Numbered from the stretch's first letter, positions 16,268 to 24,616 are shown. The stretch: 64,000 bases of DNA from Bacillus alkalicellulosilyticus (GCF_002019795.1 NZ_KV917381.1:760001-824000), one strand, 5' to 3'. The notes: generated by a model from the sequence alone, not told the origin. A program made the numbers and translations.

Positions 16268-16729
16268 ATGGGGACAGATATAAAATTTAGGATGGCTACT
16301 GAAAAAGACTTAAGTGCTATTGTTGCAATGCTAGCTGATGATGTCTTGGGAAGTAAGCGTGAGCGGTATGAACATCCGCTTCCTAATAGTTACATCAAAG
16401 CATTTGAGGCTATTAAAAATGACCCTAATAACGAGTTAATAGTGGCTTATGACCAACATGAAGTGGTTGGGGTACAACAAATTACTTTTACTCCATATAT
16501 AACACATCAAGGTGGGTGGAGAGCAACTATTGAAGGAGTTAGAACATCCGCTTCTGTAAGAGGTAAGGGTGTAGGAACTAAGCTTATAAGATGGGCAATA
16601 CAACGTGCAGAAGAACGTGGTTGTCATTTAGTACAACTAACAACTGATAAAAAAAGACCAGATGCTTTAAGATTTTATGAAAGTATAGGGTTCCAAGCAA
16701 CACATGAAGGTTTAAAACTGAAGTTGTAG
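16268..16729 (+). CDS. GNAT family N-acetyltransferase
   Basis: A 153-residue acetyltransferase. VVGVQQITFTPYITHQGGWR, ATIEGVRTSASVRGKGVGTK (acetyl-CoA loop R-G-K-G-V-G-T) and DALRFYESIGFQATHEGLKL are complete. The start ATG 16268 follows AAAGGGGGAATATTA. The GNAT core is intact and likely active; acceptor unknown. Confidence 0.9.
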   Translation: MGTDIKFRMATEKDLSAIVAMLADDVLGSKRERYEHPLPNSYIKAFEAIKNDPNNELIVAYDQHEVVGVQQITFTPYITHQGGWRATIEGVRTSASVRGKGVGTKLIRWAIQRAEERGCHLVQLTTDKKRPDALRFYESIGFQATHEGLKLKL

Positions 16730-16741
16730 TATATCTTAATA

Positions 16742-16789
16742 AACTAGTGGAAGCATGATGAGCAAAACAGGGCTGTCGCTTCAGGATTA
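16742..16789 (+). repeat. Degenerate CTAACGG-family repeat
   Basis: AACTAGTGGAAGCATGATGA, CAAAACAGGGCTGTCGCTTC. It resembles a class A copy with point changes (CTAGTGG for CTAACGG). Confidence 0.45.
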
Positions 16790-16815
16790 ATAGATATGAT
16801 AGGTGGAGGATATTT

Positions 16816-17373
16816 ATGAAATTTGTTCTTATATTTGGCCCACAAGCCGTTGGTAAAATGACAGTAGGACAAGAATTAGAAAAGATAACGAGATTGAAAT
16901 TGTTTCACAATCATATGACCATCGAATTACTTGAACCATATTTTAGTTTTAGTCCAGAAATGTGGAGATTATCAAATCTATTTAGGGAGGAAATATTTAA
17001 GGCAGTCGCTAAAAGTGAACAGGAAGGCTTGATATTTACTTATGTATGGGCATTTGACCAACAAGATGATTGGGACTATGTAGACAAGGTATGTGATATT
17101 TTTGAATCGAACGGTGCAAGTATTTATTTTGTTGAATTAGAAGCCGACCTTCACGAGAGACTTGAAAGAAATAAAAGTCCACACCGACTTGAACACAAGC
17201 CTACAAAAAGAAACATTGATTGGTCAGAAAATGAACTAAAGGAGACAATGAAAAAATATAGATTGAACTCCATCGAGGGAGAAATAAAAAAAGAAAATTA
17301 TATAAGAATTAACAATACTAAGTTGAGTGCTGTGGAAGTAGCTAAGATAATTTCAGAAAAGTTTAATTTATAA
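16816..17373 (+). CDS. P-loop NTPase, small-molecule kinase-like
   Basis: A 185-residue AAA_33/shikimate-kinase-like protein. The Walker A motif is GPQAVGKMTVG at residues 8-18 (GxxxxGK[M/T]). YFVELEADLHERLERNKSPH and LEHKPTKRNIDW form a lid-like region. Such proteins phosphorylate small molecules; the substrate is unknown. SD AGGTGGAGG is ideal. Met follows the P-loop Lys where Ser/Thr is usual, but Thr is next. Confidence 0.8.
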   Translation: MKFVLIFGPQAVGKMTVGQELEKITRLKLFHNHMTIELLEPYFSFSPEMWRLSNLFREEIFKAVAKSEQEGLIFTYVWAFDQQDDWDYVDKVCDIFESNGASIYFVELEADLHERLERNKSPHRLEHKPTKRNIDWSENELKETMKKYRLNSIEGEIKKENYIRINNTKLSAVEVAKIISEKFNL

Positions 17374-17484
17374 GGTCATTTTCAATTATCAGAGAAACTT
17401 GCTGATAATTCCTTATTGATGTATAGATGCAGATTAACGTAAGAAAAAATTTAAAAACGTTGTGTTATTTAAGGGTGATAAAAA

Positions 17485-18153
17485 GTGAGAAAACAAGAAG
17501 AAATGTTCGCTCAGTTACTTGAGTGGGGAGAAAAAAACGGAGAAATCCGAACTATCATTGTAACAAGTTCTCGTGCAAATCCAAATGCTATTAAAGATGT
17601 GTTTAGTGATTATGACATTGAATTATTTGTAAAGGATTTAGAGTTCTTTTTGACCAGTGATAAATGGATGGAACATTTCGGTGAAGTAATTACTTTTGCC
17701 CCTTTGATAGCAACTGAAAATGATGGATGGCTTACACGCCTTGTACTTTATGAGGATGGTATTAAGATAGATTTTCAAATATCGACAAATGAGTCAGTAA
17801 GGAAACTTACGAATAAACCTCAAATCCCTCAAGAATATGAGAATGGTTATCTAGTTCTCCTTGATAAAGATAATCTCACAGAAGATATAAAACCTCCTTC
17901 TTATTCTGCGTTTGTAACTAAAAAACCTACTGAGGACGAATATCGTGCAATAATGAACGAGTTTTGGTGGGATACAACATATGTTGCAAAAAGTTTGTGG
18001 CGGGATGAAATATATGTTGCTAAATATATGCTAGATAATATCATTCGATTTAATTATTTACAAAAGGTAATTGAATGGTATATAGGTGTTCATAATGGTT
18101 GGAAAGTAAATCCTAATAAATGTGGTAGATGGTTTAAAAGATACCTCCGTTAA
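17485..18153 (+). pseudogene. Aminoglycoside 6-adenylyltransferase-like (ANT(6)), 3'-truncated
   Basis: The first 222 residues align with the AadE/ANT(6) family: IIVTSSRANPNAIKDVFSDY carries the nucleotidyltransferase signature with the DYD metal ligands, and KVNPNKCGRWFKRYL is near the end. Family members run to about 285-300 residues; the C-terminal helical domain is missing. The stop TAA (18151-18153) lies within CCTCCGTTAATGC, the reverse of a repeat start, where the inverted block begins. Truncation by rearrangement at the repeat is inferred. Activity is doubtful. Confidence 0.75.
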
Positions 18154-18167
18154 TGCAATAAGGAAAA
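18144..18167 (-). repeat. Inverted CTAACGG-family repeat end at a truncation junction
   Basis: On the minus strand GCATTAACGGAGG, the 5' end of a repeat. On the plus strand it supplies the stop codon of the truncated ANT(6) gene. It follows the 3' end of the minus-strand gene 18172-18678. Confidence 0.6.
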
Positions 18168-18171
18168 GTGT

Positions 18172-18678
18172 TTATTTTACTCTTTTAATTGATACTGATT
18201 TGTTTGAGAAGTGTAATAACACATTTCCACCTGATGAAAATAAGACTTCAAATGATATTTTTGATTGGTCAATCGGTAGAAATTCTTGATATAACCAATC
18301 GTCTATCTCTCTGTGAAAAACGCTTTTATCATTATCATAATTAAAGTGATGGTAATTATAAAAAGAGACATTATTAAAACGCAACACCCATAACTTCTCA
18401 TTTTCCTTATTTTCAACATCACTTGAAATCGTGAAATGAACGCTTAAATGAAGAAGACTTTCATGTTCTATTTCCATCTTTACTAAACGATAGTCGTGAA
18501 ACCCCCAGGAGTTAAAATGTTCAAAAACATCGTGGGGTAATCTGTTAGATAGAGTTTTGAATATTTCTTGATAATCAGTAACATTTTGTAACCATTGTCT
18601 ATCATTGCGGTTAAATTCTTCTTCACTGATATTATCCATATTTTGAGCTAAATGTAAGTCATATAAAAAGTATTTCAA
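18172..18678 (-). CDS. Conserved hypothetical protein, 168 aa
   Basis: A soluble protein starting MKYFLYDLHLAQNMDNISEE, rich in Asn, His and aromatic residues, no membrane segment. The start resembles Bacillus DUF4085-type proteins, but the match is uncertain. SD (AGGAGAGGTACTACTTGAA, minus strand) precedes ATG. First gene of the inverted block, with its repeat upstream at 18712-18767. Confidence 0.6.
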   Translation of the reverse strand: MKYFLYDLHLAQNMDNISEEEFNRNDRQWLQNVTDYQEIFKTLSNRLPHDVFEHFNSWGFHDYRLVKMEIEHESLLHLSVHFTISSDVENKENEKLWVLRFNNVSFYNYHHFNYDNDKSVFHREIDDWLYQEFLPIDQSKISFEVLFSSGGNVLLHFSNKSVSIKRVK

Positions 18679-18711
18679 GTAGTACCTCTCCTATCTTCAT
18701 ATTCAACTCTT

Positions 18712-18767
18712 CTGCTCTTTCAATAAGAGAAAGACGATATCCTTTATTCAGCTATCGCCTCCGTTAG
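18712..18767 (-). repeat. CTAACGG-family repeat, class A, inverted
   Basis: Minus-strand reading: CTAACGGAGGCGATAGCTG, AATAAAGGATATCG, TCTTTCTCTTATTGAAAG, AGCAG. A nearly perfect copy, lying between two minus-strand genes and oriented with them. Confidence 0.9.
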
Positions 18768-18804
18768 TGGAATACCTGATATACCGTTAGACCTCTTCCA
18801 TAGC

Positions 18805-19287
18805 CTAACCTAGTACTTCTTTTACATTACGCTTAGTTACCATAAAATAAATAATAACAGCTCCTGTGATACATAAAATACCACTTGTTAAACCGAAATA
18901 GAAGAAGACTTGACCACCTATTGTTGGAGAATTAACAACTAAATAGCTAAGTATAAACAAGGCTCCAGCTAATAAAGATAGAAAATAAACAAATCGTTTT
19001 TTTTGGTTTTTAAATAGCTGGTAGCCAATAAGGATTAGCAAATACAATCCACTGATTAGCATAATGAGTGGAAAAGTTGGTTGAAACTTCGCAGCGTATA
19101 CAAAATGGTCAAGTTGCGATATTTGATTAGTATTTTGTACATTTCCATATAATACTTGAGAAAATGGTGTTGAATATTTCCATTCCCACGGATTATCTAA
19201 AATACCACTACCTTCATACCAACTTGCAAATGTAGAAAACAAAAGAAAAGTAATGGCAATCCCCAATTGTATAAAAAACCAAACCAA
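18805..19287 (-). CDS. Four-helix membrane protein (possibly DUF4306-like)
   Basis: A 160-residue integral membrane protein. Residues 1-22, 71-90, 99-118 and 126-148 are hydrophobic. The extracytoplasmic loop has SWYEGSGILDNPWEWKYS, like the SWYEGS motif I associate with Bacillus YjdJ/DUF4306, but here the protein is longer. No function known. Part of the inverted block. Confidence 0.65.
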   Translation of the reverse strand: MVWFFIQLGIAITFLLFSTFASWYEGSGILDNPWEWKYSTPFSQVLYGNVQNTNQISQLDHFVYAAKFQPTFPLIMLISGLYLLILIGYQLFKNQKKRFVYFLSLLAGALFILSYLVVNSPTIGGQVFFYFGLTSGILCITGAVIIYFMVTKRNVKEVLG

Positions 19288-19303
19288 TTATTTCACCCTT
19301 TCA

Positions 19304-19330
19304 CTATTCTTTTTATCAATGCTTCCGTTA
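19304..19330 (-). repeat. CTAACGG-family repeat, truncated, inverted
   Basis: Minus-strand reading: GTAACGGAAGCATTGATAAA, AAGAATAG. It has the 5' half only and lies at the 3' end of the lipoprotein gene 19377-19919. Confidence 0.6.
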
Positions 19331-19376
19331 CTTGAATAAGACCTTTCAATTCTTTTAACATTTGTCTCATCATTCT

Positions 19377-19919
19377 CTAAACTACTTCTACTACAATGCT
19401 TTCATAAAATTCACCATCAATATAAACAAGTATCTTCCACAATCCTGCTGATGGAAACTCCAAATGAGATGGCATATTGACGCTATCAGCACTTGCTTCA
19501 GCACCTTCATAAAACGACCCTGAATGCAAATCAACAAGTTCTTCTGTACCTTCTTTTACCGCTTTTACTTCAACTGGCTTATCATAAATGTCCTCTTGTC
19601 CAAAATAAAACCAAAAATATTTTTGGTTTTCATCTGACACAATTGGATTTGGACCTGTAAAACCTAACGTTTCTACATTTCCAGTAATCGAATAAGGAAC
19701 TTCTTTACCATTTTCATCTACAATGGAATGTTCAAATATTGACGACAACTCCCAACTATTATTTGGAATTTGATAAACAACTTCATTTGTATTTACTTGA
19801 ACCTCTTCTTGACCTGCTTCTACTGGATCACCTTCATTTTCATTAGTTGTATCAGAAGTACAAGCAATCATTGTACCTACCAGTAATGAAGTAGCTAAGA
19901 ACAAAATAAGTTTTTTCAT
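19377..19919 (-). CDS. Lipoprotein, 180 aa
   Basis: A signal peptide with lipobox VGTMIAC (Cys 20) is followed by an acidic, Thr/Glu-rich spacer and a beta-rich domain: YQIPNNSWELSSIFEHSIVD, GPNPIVSDENQKYFWFYFGQ, HLEFPSAGLWKILVYIDGEF. The last part looks like an immunoglobulin-like or DUF4871-type C-terminal strand pattern. It would be tethered to the outer membrane face. SD AGAGGAAGTGTTTCT. Confidence 0.75.
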   Translation of the reverse strand: MKKLILFLATSLLVGTMIACTSDTTNENEGDPVEAGQEEVQVNTNEVVYQIPNNSWELSSIFEHSIVDENGKEVPYSITGNVETLGFTGPNPIVSDENQKYFWFYFGQEDIYDKPVEVKAVKEGTEELVDLHSGSFYEGAEASADSVNMPSHLEFPSAGLWKILVYIDGEFYESIVVEVV

Positions 19920-19982
19920 AGAAACACTTCCTCTTATAAATTAGAGATTGTTACTAAAAGTTAAAAAACCATCTTAGATTAA

Positions 19983-20030
19983 CCTGCTTGTTAATTAAAA
20001 AGCGTTCCTATTGCAGAAACGCTTCCGTTA
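19983..20030 (-). repeat. CTAACGG-family repeat, class D, inverted
   Basis: Minus-strand reading: GTTAACGGAAGCGTTTCTG, AATAGGAACGC, TTTTTAATTAACAAGCAGG. Hairpin arms GCGTT/AACGC. Confidence 0.85.
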
Positions 20031-20041
20031 ACTGAATACCC

Positions 20042-20200
20042 TTATTTATCAACCTTATCATCAAGTCTTGCTTTTATTTCTTCTAGTAGCTCAGTCTGCT
20101 TGTTTTGGCTTGTTAAAATTTTGTCTGTGAGTTTTTCCAAGGTCTTAGTAATCGACCATAAAGATAAAATTATCACGAGAATTATTCCTATTGCATCCAA
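20042..20200 (-). CDS. Small membrane protein with coiled-coil tail, 52 aa
   Basis: TTG start at 20200 with AAAGAGGTGATTTTAA upstream. It encodes MDAIGIILVIILSLWSITKT (helix), then a charged coiled-coil-like tail ending DDKVDK. It resembles the 52-residue protein at 38523-38681 in length, N-terminal MDAI and helix-plus-coil design. Its stop is followed at once by the repeat at 19983-20030. Confidence 0.65.
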   Translation of the reverse strand: MDAIGIILVIILSLWSITKTLEKLTDKILTSQNKQTELLEEIKARLDDKVDK

Positions 20201-20581
20201 TTAAAATCACCTCTTTTTTTCTCGAATATTTCTTACCACATGTTCCACTAAACTGCTTCGTTTCGTTTATGTACATTATTCACAAACACCATAATTCTTC
20301 TATTTATATTTTAACATAAATATCCAAATGCCTAACTACAAATTCACGTACTAAATCGCACATAAATCAGATGAGTGGAAATAAATATTTTTCATCCATG
20401 TGAATGGGGTAGTCACTTGGTATGTAATTTTAAGGTTATTTGAGAATAAAGCTTAATATAAAAATAAAGAAACGTATGTGATTTCTTGTGTGAAATCGCA
20501 TGCGTTTTCGTTTGTGAATAGTTTGTTTACACCTTTAAAAATCCCGTTAGTTAATGGCTAGTGTTTCAGTAGTATTCCACA
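20201..20581. other. Intergenic region at edge of inverted block
   Basis: Contains a partial inverted repeat (20252-20270), an AT-rich stretch without ORFs, a strong hairpin (20469-20509: GAAACGTATGTGATTTC against GAAATCGCATGCGTTTTC), and an inverted CTAACGGG at 20543-20550. No gene seen. Confidence 0.55.
20252..20270 (-). repeat. CTAACGG-family repeat, 3' end only, inverted
   Basis: Minus-strand reading: ATAAACGAAACGAAGCAG, like the class C 3' end. It lies upstream of the small gene 20042-20200. A separate CTAACGGG (minus strand, 20543-20550) marks the outer edge of the inverted block. Confidence 0.45.
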
Positions 20582-20633
20582 TTGACAAAATAGAGTAAAT
20601 ACTCTAATCTTGAATTTAGAGTATTTACTCTAT
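20582..20633 (+). promoter_or_regulatory. tetR-type promoter with twin operators
   Basis: TTGACA (20582-20587), 17-bp spacer, TAATCT (20605-20610). Two 16-nt palindromes, TAGAGTAAATACTCTA (20591-20606) and TAGAGTATTTACTCTA (20618-20633), are reverse complements of each other. They overlap and follow the -10, so repression by the TetR product encoded next is likely. Confidence 0.75.
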
Positions 20634-20654
20634 TTGGGTTTGGAGGAAGATTTG

Positions 20655-21248
20655 ATGAAAAATACGAAGGATAGAATTTTAGATGTAGCCATTGAGTTGT
20701 TTAATCATGAAGGCACTAGTTCAGTTTCAACAAATCATATAGCTAAAGAGCTCGGGATTAGCACTGGGAACTTATATTACCATTATCAAAATAAAGAAGA
20801 AATCATAAGAGCGATTTTTGAAAAGATGATTCGAGAGTGGGATGTGGTTTGGCAAGCGCCAGCTTTACCTTGGGAACCAACCATAGAAGACTTAAAGAAA
20901 ATCATAAGAACCACCTTTCAACTAGAGTGGAAATACCGCTTTTTTTATCGTGAACTTATTGTCTTAATGAAAGTGGACCCATTGTTAAAAGAAAGACATC
21001 AATCTGTTCAAAAACAACGTATGACTGAACAACAAGTCTTTTTTCAATATTTTATCAAAGCAGGTGTTCTTCGTATTCCCGAAGACCAACAGTTAGTAGG
21101 TGCTCTACTAAAGATTAGTTGGATGATTAGTAACTATTGGCTTGCCTTTCTTGAAACGAGTGGGGAAGTGGTATCAGAGGAAAACATCGAACAAGGAATC
21201 GAGCTTATGATGATGGTTATTAAACCTTATATAGTGGAGGAACGATAA
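20655..21248 (+). CDS. TetR/AcrR family transcriptional regulator
   Basis: A 197-residue regulator. The N-terminal HTH spans residues 5-48: RILDVAIELFNHEGTSSVST, NHIAKELGISTGNLYYHYQN. The C-terminal ligand domain is helical. Start ATG 20655 after TTGGAGGAAGATTTG. The stop overlaps the next ATG (TAATG), so it is cotranscribed with the Tat-exported oxidoreductase it probably regulates. Twin operators precede it. Confidence 0.92.
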   Translation: MKNTKDRILDVAIELFNHEGTSSVSTNHIAKELGISTGNLYYHYQNKEEIIRAIFEKMIREWDVVWQAPALPWEPTIEDLKKIIRTTFQLEWKYRFFYRELIVLMKVDPLLKERHQSVQKQRMTEQQVFFQYFIKAGVLRIPEDQQLVGALLKISWMISNYWLAFLETSGEVVSEENIEQGIELMMMVIKPYIVEER

Positions 21249-22438
21249 TGGAAACCAAACGAGAACAAGAAAAAATAAGCAGAAGGAGCTTTTTAAAGAA
21301 AGCTGGAGCTACTTTTCTAGTCCTATCTTGGGGAGGATTAACGTGGAGAGCGATTGACCAAGGAGTCTTTAGTACGGGAAAAGGCCCAGCCTATGAACCT
21401 TGGAATATTCATAATGATACCTTGAAATCAACACCACTAGCTTTAGTAAAGGACGCAATTCTTGCATCAAACCCTCACAACACCCAACCTTGGCTATTTA
21501 AAGTAACTGATTCTTACATAGAAATTTATGCTGATGAGAGCCGAAACCTTGGTTCAATCGACCCTTTTAGAAGAGAAATGTTCATAGGTCTAGGCTGTGC
21601 TATAGAAAATCTAATGTTATCTGCAACTACACATGGATATCAAGCTCAATTACATTATAAACCTACTATTCTAGAACCTTACTGCATTGCTCGCATAAAT
21701 CTTAAGCAAGGTGAAAGATACGAGTCCCCACTGTATAACTTCATTCCCCTTAGACATACACACCGAGGTAAGTATGATACATCACGCTCCATTCCCAAAA
21801 CTGTCTTTACAGAAATCGAGAGTTTAATCATTGACGAGAAAAAAGTACGTATTTCTTGGTTCTCTTCAACTGAAGATATACAAAAAATTGGAGACTGTAT
21901 CGTACGTGCGACAGAAGCAATTATTGCTGATGAGGAAATGAGTATTGATAGCAATAAATGGTTCAAGGACAATTGGAAAGAAATACAGGAGCAACGTGAT
22001 GGTATCACCTTAGATGCTCAAGGCGGCTCGTTTTTCATCCGTGCAGTAGGAAAAATACTTCCCCCATTGTCACGAGAAAAGAATGACCAGTTTTGGTTAT
22101 CTGCAACAAAGGATGTTCAAACAGCAACAGCATCAGCTTACGGATTACTTTCGATAAAAGACTCAAGTGATAATATACAACGTGCTAGAGCGGGAAGGGC
22201 ATGGCAAAGAATTCACCTATACGGAACCAGTCTTGGGTTAGGAATGCAACCTCTTAGTCAAATAAATGAGATTGCTGACCGTGAGATAGAGATAAAGGCA
22301 CCTGAACAATTTGGAAAAGAGTTGAAAAATCTTACAGGAGATGCTTCATGGAATGGAATTCAATTGTTTAGAATGGGTTACCCGGTAAAAGAAACACACC
22401 TAAGTCCTAGACGACCATTAAATGATGTGGTTTTATGA
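21248..22438 (+). CDS. Tat-exported nitroreductase-like protein (Acg/RipA type)
   Basis: A 396-residue protein. A twin-arginine signal (SRRSFLKKAGATFLVLSW) predicts export of a folded cofactor protein. The body resembles the two-domain nitroreductase-fold Acg family: ASNPHNTQPWLFKV (FMN-binding first segment), FIPLRHTHRGKYD, then LYGTSLGLGMQPLSQINE. Members bind FMN but some lack catalysis. It is coupled to the TetR gene, suggesting induction by an electrophile or drug. Confidence 0.8.
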   Translation: METKREQEKISRRSFLKKAGATFLVLSWGGLTWRAIDQGVFSTGKGPAYEPWNIHNDTLKSTPLALVKDAILASNPHNTQPWLFKVTDSYIEIYADESRNLGSIDPFRREMFIGLGCAIENLMLSATTHGYQAQLHYKPTILEPYCIARINLKQGERYESPLYNFIPLRHTHRGKYDTSRSIPKTVFTEIESLIIDEKKVRISWFSSTEDIQKIGDCIVRATEAIIADEEMSIDSNKWFKDNWKEIQEQRDGITLDAQGGSFFIRAVGKILPPLSREKNDQFWLSATKDVQTATASAYGLLSIKDSSDNIQRARAGRAWQRIHLYGTSLGLGMQPLSQINEIADREIEIKAPEQFGKELKNLTGDASWNGIQLFRMGYPVKETHLSPRRPLNDVVL

Positions 22439-22517
22439 TGAATCAACTTTGGAGATTTTAAGCCTGATAAGGAAATTGGAAATTGTCACTATACAAAAAA
22501 GTATCATAGAGATGAAG

Positions 22518-22550
22518 GGGCGTTAGTCTAAAGAGATTAGCGCTTTTTTA
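22518..22550 (+). terminator. Rho-independent terminator
   Basis: GCGTTAGTC pairs with GATTAGCGC (two G-U pairs), then TTTTTTA. Closes the tetR-oxidoreductase operon. Confidence 0.7.
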
Positions 22551-22612
22551 TATATTGCCTACAATAAAATGGTATAATTTTCTATAAGCAGTAGGATAGG
22601 AGGCGTTGTTCT

Positions 22613-22678
22613 ATGAATTTGAAAACAACTACAAATGGGGGAAAAGCTAAAAAAGGGAAAGCGTATCAACCCCAATAA
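22613..22678 (+). CDS. Putative 21-residue basic micro-ORF
   Basis: ATG 22613 is preceded by GGATAGGAGGCGTTGTTCT, and by an extended -10 TGGTATAAT (22570-22578). The peptide starts MNLKTTTNGGKAKKGKAY and is strongly basic. Terminator upstream and own promoter and SD suggest a real unit or a leader for the kinase-like gene 40 bp downstream. Confidence 0.4.
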   Translation: MNLKTTTNGGKAKKGKAYQPQ

Positions 22679-22717
22679 ACTACGTGATCCCTACTTACAA
22701 CTCAGGAGGATTAATAG

Positions 22718-23620
22718 ATGGGAAACTTTCAACACACAAATGTGGTTTCAATAACCAAGGATAGAGTGATTTTTCAATTACAGCAAATGCAGAATTTCGA
22801 TTGGTTACAAGAACTTGGAGAAGTGTTTTGTGTATTCGACCAACAAGATTCAGGAAACGTAAGCTTCGGTGTTCAACGTGATAAGCAAAAGTACTTTGTT
22901 AAATATGCAGGAGCCAAACCAGTTCATTTTACAGGTAACCCGAGCGAGGCTATACAAAGTTTGATAAACGCTGTGCCAGTATACCAAGCCTTAGAACACC
23001 CGCATGTCATTAAACTAGTAAACCACTTTCCAACAGAAAAGGGGTATGCTCTCGTTTTTGAATGGTTTGAAGGGGAATGCTTGCATTCGCATTGGACCTT
23101 TGGCGGGAAAGCGAAATATACAAATCCAAAATCTCCTTTTTATCGCTTTAAACAATTAGATGTGGAAAAACGTTTACACGTCTTAGATGCAATTCTTTCG
23201 TTTCATGCATATGTTGAATCGCAAAATTATGTCGCCGTAGACTTATACGATGGAAGTATCCTATACGATTTTCACAATGACAAACTCAAATTATGTGATA
23301 TTGATTTTTATCGTATGGCACCTGCAATCAATGATATAGGCAAGGATTTTTGGGGTTCGACTCGCCTGAAATCACCAGAAGAATATGAATTAGGTGCACC
23401 AATAGATTCCAAGACAAATGTTTTTACGCTTGGAGCAATGGCCTTCGTATTACTGGGTGGTGAATTGGACCGTTCCCTTTCAAAATGGGATGCTGGTCAT
23501 GAACTGTATGAAGTCGCCTTAAAAGCGGTTGAAGAAAATCGGGAAAATAGGTATGGAACAGTTAAAGAGTTTTATAACGCTTGGAATGAAGCTAGCAACT
23601 CTATGAATCCAACTAAATAA
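22718..23620 (+). CDS. Serine/threonine protein kinase-like protein
   Basis: A 300-residue eukaryotic-type kinase fold. The ATP-binding Lys is in QKYFVKYAG, the hinge region is YALVFEWFEGE, the catalytic loop reads NYVAVDLYDGSILYDF (VDL for HRD, Asp kept), the metal-binding motif is LCDIDFYRM (DID for DFG), and SPEEYELGAPID replaces APE. Catalytic acids are retained, so activity on a small molecule or protein is possible. SD CAGGAGG. Confidence 0.75.
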   Translation: MGNFQHTNVVSITKDRVIFQLQQMQNFDWLQELGEVFCVFDQQDSGNVSFGVQRDKQKYFVKYAGAKPVHFTGNPSEAIQSLINAVPVYQALEHPHVIKLVNHFPTEKGYALVFEWFEGECLHSHWTFGGKAKYTNPKSPFYRFKQLDVEKRLHVLDAILSFHAYVESQNYVAVDLYDGSILYDFHNDKLKLCDIDFYRMAPAINDIGKDFWGSTRLKSPEEYELGAPIDSKTNVFTLGAMAFVLLGGELDRSLSKWDAGHELYEVALKAVEENRENRYGTVKEFYNAWNEASNSMNPTK

Positions 23621-23639
23621 ATGAAAAGGAAGTGAGAGA

Positions 23640-23846
23640 TTGGAGTTGTTTATATCCATTCTATCAGGATTACTGATACTTATCTCGGCCCTACTTATAT
23701 TAAAAGTTAAGAATGATGCTAAGAAACTTAAAATAGGAACGACTCTTTCAAACGAATGGATAAAAGCATCTAGCACGAAGTTAAAGATATCTATCACTTT
23801 AGCGGGAATAGGATGTACTCTCGGTATTATCACTATCTTCATTTGA
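23640..23846 (+). CDS. Small two-helix membrane protein, 68 aa
   Basis: Hydrophobic helices at residues 2-22 and about 49-68 separated by a basic segment KVKNDAKKLKIGTTLSNEW. TTG start 23640 after AAGGAAGTGAGAGA. It lies 19 bp after the kinase-like gene and is probably cotranscribed. No family known to me. Confidence 0.65.
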   Translation: MELFISILSGLLILISALLILKVKNDAKKLKIGTTLSNEWIKASSTKLKISITLAGIGCTLGIITIFI

Positions 23847-23866
23847 CAGTGAGCAAAAAACAACAA

Positions 23867-23917
23867 CAAGGCGTTTCTGCAATAGCAGGAACGCTTTTTA
23901 GTAAGAAGACTAATCAG
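23867..23917 (+). repeat. CTAACGG-family repeat, class D, 5' end lost
   Basis: AAGGCGTTTCTGCAATAGCA, GGAACGC, TTTTTAGTAAG, ACTAATCAGG. Hairpin GCGTTTCTGC/GCAGGAACGC; acts as a terminator for the membrane protein. Confidence 0.75.
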
Positions 23918-23933
23918 GAGGTTGGTGTACAGT

Positions 23934-24449
23934 ATGAAACAAGCTATTCCAAACCGGATTCATATCATTGGTTCAGTTGGCAGTGGCAAAACAACCTTAG
24001 CGAAAACATTATCAAAGAGATATAACATTCCATACTATGAACTAGATAATGTGGTATGGGAAAGGCATAAGTCGGGGGATATCAGAAGATCGGAGGAAGA
24101 CCGAGATACATATCTAAAACAAATTGTCGAGACGGAAAGTTGGATAATAGAGGGTGCCCACAATCACGAGTGGGTACGACCTAGTTTTGAGCGGGCAGAT
24201 TTAATTATATTTTTGGATACGCCAAATGCTGTGAGGATAGGAAGGATTATCAAAAGATATATTCGACAAGTGCTAAGAGTAGAAGAAGCTAACTATACCC
24301 CAACATTTAAGATATTTCTCAACATGTTTAAGTGGAACAAAACCTTTGAAAAAGAAAGCAAACCAAAGATACTAGAAATGGTTCAAAAAGAAAAGATGAA
24401 AACAATGATTATAAAAGACAACAAAAATATTAATTATTACTTTGAATAA
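23934..24449 (+). CDS. P-loop NTPase of the FlaR/adenylate-kinase-like family
   Basis: A 171-residue kinase-like protein. Walker A GSVGSGKTTLAK, then YNIPYYELDNVVWER, WIIEGAHNHEW and ADLIIFLDTP (Walker B-like) are the hallmarks of the 'DNA topology modulation'/FlaR-type family. True substrate unknown. Start ATG 23934 after TCAGGAGG (12 nt); GTG 23922 is too close to the SD. Confidence 0.85.
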   Translation: MKQAIPNRIHIIGSVGSGKTTLAKTLSKRYNIPYYELDNVVWERHKSGDIRRSEEDRDTYLKQIVETESWIIEGAHNHEWVRPSFERADLIIFLDTPNAVRIGRIIKRYIRQVLRVEEANYTPTFKIFLNMFKWNKTFEKESKPKILEMVQKEKMKTMIIKDNKNINYYFE

Positions 24450-24561
24450 ACACTACCAAAAAGGAATAAAAGAAAAAATATAGGTTATTATAACGAGGGG
24501 AATTTTGGCCTTATTATAGGATCATTTACTAAAATATTTTATTGTGATGTTAGGATTGTGG

Positions 24562-24616
24562 TTGACATAAAACCAAAAGGTGTTGTATTCTCGAGAAAGC
24601 GAAACCAAATGGTTTT
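24562..24616 (+). promoter_or_regulatory. Promoter and ArsR-type operators
   Basis: TTGACA (24562-24567) with a -10 near 24584-24590. AAAACCAAAAGGTGTT lies between them and the palindrome AAACCAAATGGTTT (24602-24615) is just downstream. Both fit a small dimeric ArsR-family repressor, presumably the one encoded at 25069. Confidence 0.7.
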
